Assembly (NCBI GenBank): GCA_963825405.1
Contig: CAWGTB010000005.1
Location: 744,001-808,000 of the forward strand
DNA length: 64,000 nt
Direction of reading: 5' to 3'
From: JACPNO01 sp963825405
GTDB taxonomy: Bacteria > Acidobacteriota > Terriglobia > Bryobacterales > Bryobacteraceae
The position numbers and the translations under genes are program-made. Below are positions 28,808 to 38,539 of the stretch, in pieces (the first letter of the stretch is position 1; each line of letters begins with the position of its first letter). The notes under the pieces were generated by a model. The model saw only the letters and a list, made by a program, of their open reading frames with translations, made no database searches and was not told the origin of the DNA.

Positions 28808-30220
28808 ATGAGTTTCGTCACGCTTCTTTGCGCCGTAATAGGGTTGGCCCAGCAGCCCGTCGGCAGCCGCGACGCGCGGCCTGCTCCCGCCTGGCTCACG
28901 GGGTCTTCGATGTACCAGGTATTTCTCAGCGCGTTCAGCGCGGGCGGCAAGCTGCCGGCCGTTACGCAGAAGATGCCGTACATCGCCGATCTCGGCGCGG
29001 GCATCATTTACCTGAGCCCGCTCAGCCGCATGTCGGATAAGCCTGCCGAGCGCAGCCCATATCTGGCGCAGGATTATTACGCCATCGATCCAACGTACGG
29101 GACTGAGTCCGATTTCCACCAGTTGATCGACGCGGCGCACCAGCGCGGCATTCGCGTGATGATGGACATCGTTTTCTACCACGCCTCCAGCGACAACGTC
29201 ATGATGAAAACGCCGGAGTACTACATGCACGATCCGGCCGGGCGCGTTGTGCTGGGAGCGTGGAAAGCGCCGCGGCCCGATTTTCAGAATCCGGCGCTGC
29301 GCCAATATTTGATCGGCAGCCTGCTGCACTGGGTGCGGGATTTTCACGTCGATGGTTTCCGCTGTGACGTCTCCGGCGGAATCCCGCTGAGCTTCTGGGA
29401 GCAGGCGCGGGCCGAGCTGGATAAAGTGAGCCGCGACGTGATTCTGCTGGCGGAAGGCGACATGCCGGAGGATCAGCTCGCGGCCTTCGACCTGAATTAC
29501 AACTATCCGTTTTACTACTTCCCGCTGGCGGCAGTGATGCGCGACGGCGAGCCTGCCAGCCGTTTGCGCGCGGAATGGGAGCGGGCCCATGCGATGTTTC
29601 CACGCGGCGCGCGCTTCCTGCATTTCAGCGACAATCACGATCAGCCGCGCTCGGTCGTGCTGTTCGGCGAGAAAGGCGCGCTGGCCGCCGCGGTGCTGAA
29701 TTTCACGCTCGACGGCATTCCGTACGTTTACAACGGCCAGGAGTTCGGCGCCGTGCAGCCGGGCACGGATCCCATTGCATGGGGAGACTTTTGGCCGCTT
29801 CGTCCCGACCCGCCGCATCCGTTTGCCCGCCCCGATGGCGTGCCTATTCCGGATTTTGGCGGAGTTTCGGCGATCAGTCCGCAAGCCAAGTTCCGGCTTT
29901 TCCAGCGCCTATTCCATATGCGCAAGGAGGAGGCGGCGCTGCATTCTGGCGAAGTGATCTGGGTGAATAACAGCGCGCCCAGCGACGTGGTGAGCTTCCT
30001 GCGCAAGAAAGGCGGCGAAGAGATTCTAACCATCATCAACCTTTCCAATCGCGCCCGCGCCGGCGTGGTCGATCTGCCGTGGGCGGAATACCGGCCGCTG
30101 AAAAATCTGATTGACGACAAAATCATTCAGATCCCCATTCAGGAAGGGCGGATTCCCTTCACGCTCGGCGCGTTTGATTTCATCGTCGGCAAGCGCGTCG
30201 CGCCGCTGACGCTGCCGTGA
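28808..30220 (+). CDS. Secreted alpha-amylase family (GH13) enzyme
   Basis: 470 residues from the ATG at 28808, with signal peptide MSFVTLLCAVIGLAQQ. The GH13 catalytic set is complete: nucleophile D187 in GFRCDVSGG, acid/base E216 in LLAEGD and transition-state D278 in FSDNHDQ. Conserved region I appears as GIRVMMDIVFYHAS. A C-terminal beta-sandwich (VVSFLRKKGGEEILTIINLS) ends the protein. It probably acts on alpha-glucans in the periplasm or outside. The next gene overlaps the stop by 4 bases. Confidence 0.92.
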   Translation: MSFVTLLCAVIGLAQQPVGSRDARPAPAWLTGSSMYQVFLSAFSAGGKLPAVTQKMPYIADLGAGIIYLSPLSRMSDKPAERSPYLAQDYYAIDPTYGTESDFHQLIDAAHQRGIRVMMDIVFYHASSDNVMMKTPEYYMHDPAGRVVLGAWKAPRPDFQNPALRQYLIGSLLHWVRDFHVDGFRCDVSGGIPLSFWEQARAELDKVSRDVILLAEGDMPEDQLAAFDLNYNYPFYYFPLAAVMRDGEPASRLRAEWERAHAMFPRGARFLHFSDNHDQPRSVVLFGEKGALAAAVLNFTLDGIPYVYNGQEFGAVQPGTDPIAWGDFWPLRPDPPHPFARPDGVPIPDFGGVSAISPQAKFRLFQRLFHMRKEEAALHSGEVIWVNNSAPSDVVSFLRKKGGEEILTIINLSNRARAGVVDLPWAEYRPLKNLIDDKIIQIPIQEGRIPFTLGAFDFIVGKRVAPLTLP

Positions 30221-31320
30221 TCGCCGGCATTTTTCTCATCCTCATCTGGCTCTATTTGTTGCTTGGGCGCGGCGGTTTCTGGCGCATCCGGGACACCGAG
30301 ATTGGAGCAATGCCCGCTCCTCCCGCGCGCCGTATCGCCGTGGTGATTCCCGCGCGTAATGAAGCCGACGTTATCGGTAAAGCCGTCGCATCGATCGTGA
30401 ACCAGCAATGCCCCGGCGTCGTGCGCCTTTTCCTAGTGGATGACCATAGCGAAGATGGTACCGTCGAATGCGCGGGCTCGAGCGAGTCGCTTACTGTATT
30501 GCGCGCCGGGCCGCTTCCTCCTGGCTGGACCGGGAAATTATGGGCCATCGCGGAGGGACTGCAGCAAGCCGCAGTTTTCGAGGCGGATTTCATTCTGCTC
30601 ACCGATGCGGATATCGTGCATGCTCCGGACAATCTGGCGAGGCTCGTTGCGCGCGCCGAGAGTGGCGGATACGACCTGGTATCACTGATGGTCCGCCTGC
30701 ACTGCGAGACCGTCGCCGAGAAAGCGTTGATCCCGGCTTTCGTGTTTTTCTTCTTCAAGCTCTATCCGCCGGCATGGATCGCGAGCCCGCGCCATGCGAC
30801 TGCCGGCGCGGCAGGCGGCTGCATACTCATTCGCCGCGCGGCGCTCGAACGCATTGGCGGGATCGCCAGCATCCGAGGAGAAGTGATTGACGATTGCGCG
30901 CTGGCTCGCGCAGTGAAAAGCACGGGCGGCAAGGTCTGGCTCGGTACGACGTCCGCCACGCAGAGCATCCGGCCTTACGGAAGCTTTGGCGAAATAGGCC
31001 GCATGATTTCGCGCAGCGCGTTCACCCAGCTAGGCCACTCGACAATCGTGCTCGCCGGCGCAATGGCAGGAATGTTGGTCACATATATACTGCCGCTGCT
31101 GTTGCTGCTAACCGGAAACCGGTGGGCGGGAGCTGCTTGTGCGTTGATGACGCTTGCCTACGTTCCTGCTGTCCGCTTTTACCGGCTCTCATGGTTGTGG
31201 GCGCTGGCACTGCCCGCGGTGGCGCTATTTTTCATTGGCGCGACTATCCACTCCGCCATCCAGTATTGGCGAGGCCGCGGCGCAATCTGGAAAGGCCGCG
31301 TGCAGGATCGCCGCGTCTAA
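30217..31320 (+). CDS. hpnB: Hopanoid-type glycosyltransferase HpnB (GT2)
   Basis: 367 residues. An N-terminal membrane helix precedes a GT2 domain: VVIPARNEADVIGKAV, FLVDDHSEDGT, the DAD metal motif in LLTDADIVHAP, and IRGEVIDDCALARAVK. The middle block IPAFVFFFFKLYPPAWIASP followed by TAGAAGGCILIRR matches HpnB of hopanoid clusters closely. Three or four C-terminal membrane helices follow. No other hopanoid gene (shc, hpnC-H) is in this window. It overlaps the GH13 gene by 4 bases, an unusual pairing. Confidence 0.8.
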   Translation: MIAGIFLILIWLYLLLGRGGFWRIRDTEIGAMPAPPARRIAVVIPARNEADVIGKAVASIVNQQCPGVVRLFLVDDHSEDGTVECAGSSESLTVLRAGPLPPGWTGKLWAIAEGLQQAAVFEADFILLTDADIVHAPDNLARLVARAESGGYDLVSLMVRLHCETVAEKALIPAFVFFFFKLYPPAWIASPRHATAGAAGGCILIRRAALERIGGIASIRGEVIDDCALARAVKSTGGKVWLGTTSATQSIRPYGSFGEIGRMISRSAFTQLGHSTIVLAGAMAGMLVTYILPLLLLLTGNRWAGAACALMTLAYVPAVRFYRLSWLWALALPAVALFFIGATIHSAIQYWRGRGAIWKGRVQDRRV

Positions 31321-31354
31321 GTTTTCCGTGTACAATTTTTGCGGAGGAGTCGCT

Positions 31355-32140
31355 ATGCCCATCGTCGAAAAACACGCCCCTGGATTTTTTTGCTGGATCG
31401 AACTCGCCACTACCGATGCCGCCGCAGCCAAAGCGTTTTATAGCGGGCTATTTGGCTGGCAACCCAAGGATTTGCCCATGGGTCCGGACTCGTTTTACAC
31501 CATGCTGATGCTCGACGGCAAAGAAGTCGGCGCGCTCTACGGCCTGAATCAGCAGCAGCGCGATCAAAAAATTCCGCCGCACTGGATGGAATACGTCGCC
31601 GTCGCCAGCGTGGACGATACCGCGGCGCGCGTGAAGTCGCTGGGCGGGAAAGTGCTGGCCGAGCCGATGGATGTTTTCGACGCCGGCCGCATGGCAGTCA
31701 TACAGGATCCCACTGGCGGCACGCTCGCCCTCTGGCAGGCAAATAAGAGCGTGGGCGCGCGCATCGTCGGCGAGTTGCACACCATGGCCTGGAACGAGCT
31801 CGCTACCCGCGACAAAGCCAAAGCGCAGGAATTTTACGTGAAGCTCTTCGGCTGGGAATTAAAGAACGAGGATCCCGGGCCGATGCAATACACGGAGATT
31901 CATCATCAGGGACAGGCTATCGGCGGCATGCTGCAGCTCGATCCGAAGTGGGGCGACATTCCCTCGAATTGGATGATCTATTTCCCGGTGGCGAATTGCG
32001 ATGCCAGCGTGGCCAAGGTGAAGAGCTTGGGAGGCGGCGTGATGATGCCCCCCAAGGACATCGAGAAGGTGGGCCGCTTCGCTGTGTTGCGCGACCCGCA
32101 GGGCGCGGTGTTCGCGATTATTCAAATGGCCTCGCACTAG
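31355..32140 (+). CDS. VOC family protein, two glyoxalase-like domains
   Basis: 261 residues from the ATG at 31355, preceded by a strong GGAGGAG at 31342. Two tandem VOC modules are clear: residues 5-125 (GFFCWIELATTDAAAAKAFYSGLFGW) and 134-260 (AWNELATRDKAKAQEFYVKLFGWE), each closing with AVIQDPTGG or AVLRDPQGA. The family includes glyoxalases, dioxygenases and antibiotic-binding proteins; function here is open. The stop lies one base from the stop of the convergent kinase gene. Confidence 0.88.
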   Translation: MPIVEKHAPGFFCWIELATTDAAAAKAFYSGLFGWQPKDLPMGPDSFYTMLMLDGKEVGALYGLNQQQRDQKIPPHWMEYVAVASVDDTAARVKSLGGKVLAEPMDVFDAGRMAVIQDPTGGTLALWQANKSVGARIVGELHTMAWNELATRDKAKAQEFYVKLFGWELKNEDPGPMQYTEIHHQGQAIGGMLQLDPKWGDIPSNWMIYFPVANCDASVAKVKSLGGGVMMPPKDIEKVGRFAVLRDPQGAVFAIIQMASH

Positions 32141-32141
32141 A

Positions 32142-33327
32142 TCAGCGATTCGCGTCGCCATCCCGCTTGCCGCGCGGGTGCACGACTCTGCCAAATGCTC
32201 TCGACACCCAGGAGCGGCGCCGCGGTGGTTTGTCATTGTCGGATTCGCCGGGGACATCAGGCTGTCGGTTTTCTTTGTTGACGGGTTGCTTACGGATTCC
32301 TGTTGCCCGCGCTGCCGGGCGTTGCTCGCTGGCGGGTTCCTCCCGGATTTCAACAGGTGGCGGGATTTCAACAGCGGCGGCCGGCGCTTCGGGTTGCTCC
32401 TGTTTTTCCACGCCGATCAACAATGTCGCGCAAACCAGCGCGCTGGCGCCATAGCGCATCACGCGAGATCGCGGCCATGTTGGTGCGTGGCTGGCCAAAG
32501 CCATTGCGGGAAGACCCTCGAGCGCCTGCCGAAATGCATTCGCGGAGGCAAAATCGCCGGTCCGGTTCCTTGGCCAACGCGGTAAGCAGGATCTGGTCAA
32601 GAGCCGGCGGGAGGTCTGGATCGATTTGTAAGGGCGACCGAGGAGCCTGTTGCACGTGGGCCAGCATCAGGGAAAATGGATCGCCGGCGTCGAACGGACG
32701 TTTGCCAGTCGACATTTCGTAGAGCACCGCGCCCAGGGAATAGATGTCGGTCCGCTCGTCCAGCGCGGCGCTGCCGCGCACTTGTTCCGGAGACATGTAG
32801 TAAAGCGATCCCGTCACTGCGCCCGACTGAGAGAGGCGCATATCCCGCGGGGCTTTCGCCAGGCCGAAGTCTGTCAGCTTGACCACGCCACCCGGCGCGA
32901 TCAGGATGTTGGCCGGTGTCACATCGCGATGCACGACGCCATGCTCATGCGCGTACTGAAGCGCCACCAGCACCTGCGTGGCGTAGTTCAGTGCGGATGC
33001 GAGCGGCAGGCGCCCGGCTTGCAGCATGCTCTGCAACGTCGCGCCTTCCACCAGTTCCATGATCATGACCAGGTCATCGTCCACCCAGAAGGCGTGATGC
33101 ACGGCGGCTATGTTGGGATGATTCAGGCTGGCCTGGAGCTGGATTTCGCGGAGGAACCGTTGCGCCTGCCCGCCGGCAGCTTGACGCCCGCCGGCCAGGA
33201 CTTTCATGGCGTCCTGTCTGCGGGTGAGCGTGTGTTCCACCCGGTACACTTGCCCCATCCCTCCGCTGCCGAGGGTGCCGATGATCCGATAGGCGTCGAT
33301 GACGGCGCCGCTTTCAAATTGAGACAA
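32142..33327 (-). CDS. Serine/threonine protein kinase with C-terminal membrane segment, one frameshift
   Basis: About 394 residues. The Hanks-type kinase domain is complete: glycine loop LGSGGMGQVYRV at 19-30, VAIK lysine K42, alpha-C glutamate E61, catalytic HRD at 133-135 with N140, DFG at 153-155 and SPEQVRG. The HRDxK lysine is Thr (HRDVTPAN), common in acidobacterial kinases. Near 32553 one extra T breaks the frame; after removal the helix RRFASANAFRQAL ends the domain, then a membrane helix (RYGASALVCATLLIGV) and a Pro/Arg-rich tail follow. The pseudokinase gene lies 19 bases upstream on the same strand. Confidence 0.88.
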
Positions 33328-33346
33328 TGTGACCCCGGTGCTGCGT

Positions 33347-34426
33347 TTACGACCGCATCGTCAGGAACGCCAGGAACGCCACTGTCGCGACGATGAACAT
33401 GAACACGCCGGCCAGGGCCAGCTCGACCGAGCCCCAGCGTAGCGACGGCACGGTCACCGTGATTGCTCCCGATCCATCGCCATGCATGGGCCGGACAATC
33501 GGCGTGGGCACCGGCGCCGGTTGGCGCGATCCCGACGCGATCGGTATCACGGTTGCGCGCGTGGGCGGCTCGGCCTGTTGAACAGGCTCGAGCATTTCTT
33601 CCAGAGTTGCCGCCGGGCGCTCCAGCGCTTCGCGAAATTCATCCGCGCTTTGGTAGCGTAGCGGCGGTTCTTTCGCCATCGCCTTCAGGATGACCGCATC
33701 CAGGTGGGTGGGAACTCCCGAGCGATTCTTGCTCGGAGGCTGCGGCATGGCGGTCACTTGCGCCAGCATCAAATCGAATTGACTCTTGGAATCGAACGGC
33801 GCGGTTCCCGTGACGGCTTCGTAAAGCACGGCGCCGGCGGAATAGATATCGCTGCGGCCGTCGAGCGTGGACAGTCCCTTCACCTGCTCGGGAGCCATAT
33901 ACTTCAATTCGCCCAGCACGGCGCCGGCTTGCGTGAGCTGCGCGTCGCTGGCCGCTCTCGCGAGGCCGAAGCCGCTGAGCTTGACCGTCCCATCCGGAAT
34001 GAGAATGATATTCGACGGCGTCACTTCGCGATGCACTACGCCGTGCGAGTGGGCGCAGCTAAGGGCGTGCAGTACTCGTCCCATGATGCGGAGGGCTTCA
34101 TGCCAGGGCATCGGACCCAGCTCCAGACGCTCCGCGAGCGTCGGCCCTTCCACCAGCTCGGTGGTCATCACCAGCTGGCCTTCGAGCTCGCCGGCGTGAA
34201 AGAAAGTCACGATATTCGGATGCACCAGGCGGGCGCGCACTTTGATCTCGCGCAGAAATCTCTCCTGCCGCTCGAGGTCCCCGCCCGACGGATCCGGCAG
34301 AATACGCAGCAGTTCGGTGCGCCGCTCCGCGAGGTTGCGCACGCGGAACGCCATCACCGTTTTCGCGCTACCCAACGTGTCCAGGAATTCGTAGCCGCCG
34401 TAGGTTTTGCCGATTTCAAATTTCAT
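33347..34426 (-). CDS. Membrane-anchored pseudokinase of the Ser/Thr kinase family
   Basis: 359 residues from the ATG at 34426 (an upstream GTG adds 4). The fold matches its neighbour residue for residue, but three catalytic positions are lost: the VAIK lysine is R41, HRD is HRE (E134), and DFG is GFG (G152 in SGFGLARA). The glycine loop is also degenerate (LGSAKTVMAF). E60, N139 and the APE motif at 178-180 remain. A Pro-rich linker leads to a C-terminal membrane helix (VELALAGVFMFIVATVAFL). It is expected to be inactive and to act as a regulator, perhaps of the adjacent active kinase. No frameshift. Confidence 0.8.
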   Translation of the reverse strand: MKFEIGKTYGGYEFLDTLGSAKTVMAFRVRNLAERRTELLRILPDPSGGDLERQERFLREIKVRARLVHPNIVTFFHAGELEGQLVMTTELVEGPTLAERLELGPMPWHEALRIMGRVLHALSCAHSHGVVHREVTPSNIILIPDGTVKLSGFGLARAASDAQLTQAGAVLGELKYMAPEQVKGLSTLDGRSDIYSAGAVLYEAVTGTAPFDSKSQFDLMLAQVTAMPQPPSKNRSGVPTHLDAVILKAMAKEPPLRYQSADEFREALERPAATLEEMLEPVQQAEPPTRATVIPIASGSRQPAPVPTPIVRPMHGDGSGAITVTVPSLRWGSVELALAGVFMFIVATVAFLAFLTMRS

Positions 34427-34550
34427 CAAGAGGCCCACTTAAGGCCTATAGTCGAGGCTAAGGCAGGCCCGCCTGCGGATCAATAACGAAAAAAGATGAC
34501 TGAATCCTGTTATCCAAAGTGAAAGCGAGGGCGATATAATGCCGTCCACC

Positions 34551-35356
34551 ATGCGAATCCTGCTTATTTTGCTGCCGATTGCCGCTCTGTTCGCCCAACA
34601 GCCCGCGCCCTCCACGCGCGATATGGCGGACGTCAACTGGATGGAATTTAAGGAGTGGGTGCCGCAAAAGATTTCGACTGTGCTGCTGCCCACCGGCACG
34701 CTCGAAGCCCACGGCGTCGCCAACAACGGCGCCGATATCATTGCGCCCGCGGCCATCGCGCGGCAAATGGCGGCGCGCGTGAATGCCTATGTCGCGCCCG
34801 ATAGTTCCGTACGGCGTTACCGGCAGCCTGGACGCTTACGCCGGTGGCTTTTCGATCAGCGAGAAAGCTTACCGTGCCTACATGGCGGATGTGCTGGACG
34901 GGCTGGCGCAGCCAGGGATTTCGCAGCATCATCGTTATCAATGGACACGGCGGGCCGCAGACCGCGATCCTGAACGATCTCGCCGAGACCACCGGCCGCG
35001 CGCATCACATCCGTACGCTGGTGATTAACTGGTGGGCCTATTGTTCCGACGTGACGCTCAAGATTTTTGGCGAAGATGGCGGCCACGCCGGCTGGAACGA
35101 GAACGCGTTCATGCAGGCGATCGATCCCAAACTGGTCCATCCCGACCGCTACAGCGATGCGCTCGCCACCGCTAGGCCCGGCCCCGGGACATGGTCCGCG
35201 TATCCATTTCCTTCGTCGATCATTCTCTACCAGCCTGGACAGGGCTATGTGCGTTTCGACCAGGCGAAAGCCGACGCCTATTTCAAAGCCGTGATCGAAA
35301 AGATGACCGGCCTGGTCCAGGACACCATCGCCAAGTGGGACAAGGCGGGACTGTAG
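34551..35356 (+). CDS. Secreted creatininase family amidohydrolase, two frameshifts
   Basis: About 268 residues from the ATG at 34551, with signal peptide MRILLILLPIAALFAQQ. Metal-binding motifs of PF02633 are visible: PTGTLEAHG, NNGADI, VINGHGG and GEDGGHAGWNEN. The frame breaks near 34800 and 34917; deleting one C and one G restores APIVPYGVTGSLDAYAGG and PGFRSIIVINGHGG. Family members cleave creatinine or formamide groups (for example MftE-like and ArfB types). A perfect TATAAT lies at 34535-34540, 10 bases before the start, suggesting a leaderless or near-leaderless transcript. Confidence 0.85.
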
Positions 35357-35360
35357 CGGC

Positions 35361-37350
35361 GTGAGTAACGATCGCCCGCTTTACGCGTCCACCATTTTTT
35401 TCAGCTCCGGGCTTCTGTTCCTGCTGCAGCCGATTATGGCCAAGGCGATTCTGCCGTCGTTTGGCGGATCGGCCGGGGTCTGGACGACGTGCATGCTTTT
35501 TTTCCAGGTCGTTCTGCTGTTGGGATATTTGTACGCGAACTGCCTGATACGTTACTTGCGAGTGCCGGCGCAGATTGCTGTGCATGCGGTGGTGTTGATC
35601 GCAAGCGTGGCGGTTCTACCGGTGAAAGCGTCCGCGCAATGGAAACTTGCCGGCGCCGAGAACCCGGTGCTGTCGATACTCGCACTGTTGACGGTCTCGA
35701 TCGGCCTTCCGTACTTCGTGCTTTCCACCACAGGTCCCTTGATGCAGGCCTGGTACGCGGGACGATTGACGGCTGGCTCTCCGTACCGCCTGTTTGCTTT
35801 GTCCAACCTGGCATCGCTCGCGGCGTTGCTGGCGTATCCGTTCAGCATCGAGCCGGTTTCGTCCGTCAGCCAACAGTTGTCCGTATGGTCCGGCGCTTAT
35901 GTTGGATTCGCGTCTGCTCGCGGTCGCTTCCGCGTTGCGCAGCCGCAAGAGCCAGATGTCCGACGAGCGGGAGGGCGCTGGCCGAAGCCAGCAATCAGCC
36001 GCTGCTTTGGCTCGCGCTCGCTGCGTGCGCTTCGACGCTCTGGCTCGCTGTGGCGAATCACTTGAGCCAGGAAGTCGCGGCCATCCCGTTTCTTTGGGTG
36101 CTTCCGCTGGGCATTTACTTGTTGAGTTTCATCCTGTGTTTCGACCGCGACGGCTGGTACCGTCCTTTGCTGTATCGCTGGATATTGCCCGTGGCGTGGA
36201 TCGCCGTAAGCGTCCGCCTGGCGCTGCAAGGCAAGATCGGCGGCTTCGAGTGGGAAATCGTTCTGCTTTCGGCTGCCTTGTTCGTGTGCTGCATGTTTTG
36301 TCACGGCGAACTGGCCGCGCGAAAACCGGAACCGCGGCACGGGCTGACGCTTTTCTATCTGATGATTGCGATCGGCGGCGCGCTGGGCGGCGTGTTTGTG
36401 GGTTTCATCGCGCCGCATATTTTCAGCTCCTATCTGGAACTTCCGGTCGGCATTGCGGCGTGCATTATTTTGGGACTGGCGCTGGTCTATGGATTCGCTT
36501 CGCCACGGCACCTGACGCGTTGGGTCCTGGTCTCGGTGCTGGCGTTCGTCGCGGCCACGCAACTTCGCTCTAACGGCCAGACGCTGCTGCGGGTCCGCAA
36601 TTTCTACGGCACGCTGCAGGTGATCGACAACGGGAGCGGCTTGACCGCGGTGCGCGCGTTCTACAGCGGGACCATTTTGCACGGAATGCAATTCCTTACG
36701 CCAGAGCGCAGCCGGTTTCCGACGACCTATTTCGGCCTGCAATCGGGCGTGGGCCGAGTCCTGGCTGCATCGCATCGGCGCGTGGGCGTGCTTGGGCTGG
36801 GCATCGGGACACTGGCGGCGTACGGTCGCCCCGGCGATCGAGTTCCGGTTTTACGAAATCAATCCTGCTGTTATACAAGCCGCCTCGGCGGACTTCAGTT
36901 TTCTGCGTGATTCCGGCGCGAAGATCAGCGTGGTGGCGGGCGATGGCCGCCTTATGCTCGAACGCGAAGCGCGCTGAAAACTTCGACGTCCTGGTGTTGG
37001 ATGCTTTCTCCGGCGACTCCATTCCTGTTCACCTGCTCACCACGCAAGCGCTCGACCTTTACTTCAGGCATCTGCGGCCCGGCGGAATCCTGGCGATCAA
37101 CGTCACCAACAAATATTTGGATCTGCCAGCGCTGGTTCAGTCTCTCGCAGGACACATGCACAAGCAGGTTCTGCTGATACACAATGCAGCCGACCGCCCC
37201 AACGCCATCTACCAGGCCGATTGGGCTGTTCTGTCGGAACAAGCGAGCGCGCTATCTGAGCTGCAGCGATTCAGCAGTCCGGCGCAAACACACCGCGCCG
37301 TTCGTCCGTGGACAGACGACTACAGCAACCTGTTCGGCATTCTGAAGTGA
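35361..37350 (+). CDS. Fused MFS-like / spermidine synthase (aminopropyltransferase) protein, about four frameshifts
   Basis: About 660 residues from a GTG 5 bases after the creatininase stop. The N-terminal half has many membrane helices (SGLLFLLQPIMAKAILPSFGG, WTTCMLFFQVVLLLGY, GLPYFVLSTTGPLMQAWYA) as in fused MFS/SpeE proteins. The C-terminal part is a spermidine-synthase-like methyltransferase fold: VGVLGLGIGTLAAYG, FRFYEINPAV, VVAGDGRLML, VLVLDAFSGDSIPVHLLT. The frame changes near 35905, 35975, 36840 and 36970, probably sequencing errors. Such proteins transfer aminopropyl groups or make related polyamines at the membrane, but few are characterised. Confidence 0.8.
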
Positions 37351-37375
37351 TCGAGCTTCGCTATCATCAAAGATT

Positions 37376-38486
37376 ATGAAGCTGTCACCTTTCCTCTCTG
37401 GATATTTGGATGGAGCAGAAATTTTCTGCCGATCCGCCTATCGAATTCGACCTGGCATCCAGCACCGGACCCGTCTGGACAATGCGCGAACTACTCGCGC
37501 TGGGCGACGCCGGCGATCAGGAGCGGCTGCTCGACACCAAGCTGATCTACACCAGTCCCGCCGGCTCGGACGAACTGCGGCACGAGATCGCCGCTTTGCA
37601 GAATGTCGATCCGAGCGAGGTCCAGGTGATGACGGGCGCCGCCGAAGCGCTGCTGCTGTTGTTCTTCCTCGAAGCCGCGCCGGGCGTCAATGTGGTGCTG
37701 CCCAATCCGGGATTTCCCACCAACACGGCGCTGGCGGAATCGCTCGGCATGGAAATTCGCTACTACACGCTGCGCGCTGAGAATCAGTTCCGCGTCGATC
37801 TGGACGAGGTCCGGGGCCTGGTCGACCATAACACGCGCATCCTGCTGGTGAACTCGCCGCACAATCCAACCGGCGCTGTTTTGAGCGATCGCGAAATGGA
37901 AAGCCTGCACGATTTCGCCGTCGAGCGCGGCATCCAGTTTGTTTCCGACGAAGTTTATCACCCGGTGTACCACGGCGAGGCGATGCGTTCGGCATCGCGG
38001 CTTCCGCATGCAACCGTGCTGGGCGATTTTTCCAAAGCGCTTTGCCTGAGCGGCCTGCGTGTAGGTTGGATCATCGAGCGGGACGCCGCGCGGCGTAAGC
38101 GCTATCTAAACGGGCGCAGCTATTTCACGGTATCCAACACCGCCGTGAGCGAGGGCCTGGCTACGATAGCCCTGCGGCATCGGGACACGATTTACGGGCG
38201 CGCGCGTAAAGTGGCAGCCGCCAACCTGGCATTGCTCGATCAGGTTTTCGCGGAGCATGGCGATCTCTTGCACTGGGTGCGGCCGCAGGGCGGGATGACC
38301 GCGTTTCCAAGGCTCGCGAGCGGAGAGGATGCCCGCGAATTCTGCGGCCGGCTACTCAAGCGCGGCGTAATGATCGCACCCGGCGATTGCTTCGGTATGC
38401 CCTCGCATTTCCGGCTGGGTTTCGCCGCCAGCGGCGCGCGTTTTCCGCAGGCGCTGGAACGCTTCGCGGAATTTCTGAAAAACTGA
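37376..38486 (+). CDS. PLP-dependent aminotransferase class I/II, one frameshift
   Basis: About 370 residues. The best start is the ATG at 37376 (MKLSPFLSGY); one extra T near 37405 moves the rest (WMEQKFSADPPIEFDLASSTGP) into another frame, and a shorter start at 37410 is possible. Fold-type I markers: VMTGAAEALLLLF, NSPHNPTGAVLS, VSDEVYHPVYH and the PLP lysine in LGDFSKALCLSGLRVGW. It is likely the third gene of the creatininase-aminopropyltransferase cluster. Amino donor unknown. Confidence 0.85.
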
Positions 38487-38501
38487 AGCGCGCGAAAGAA
38501 A

Positions 38502-38534
38502 CTTTTCTCGCAGAGGCGCAGAGAACGCAGAGAA
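38502..38534. repeat. Palindromic intergenic repeat, copy 3 (left arm only)
   Basis: These 33 bases match the left arm of copy 1 (10809-10841) at all but one position. No right arm follows: the UDP-glucose dehydrogenase stop codon (opposite strand) begins at 38542, where the arm would start. Like the other two copies it sits between convergent genes. Confidence 0.8.
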
Positions 38535-38539
38535 AACCG

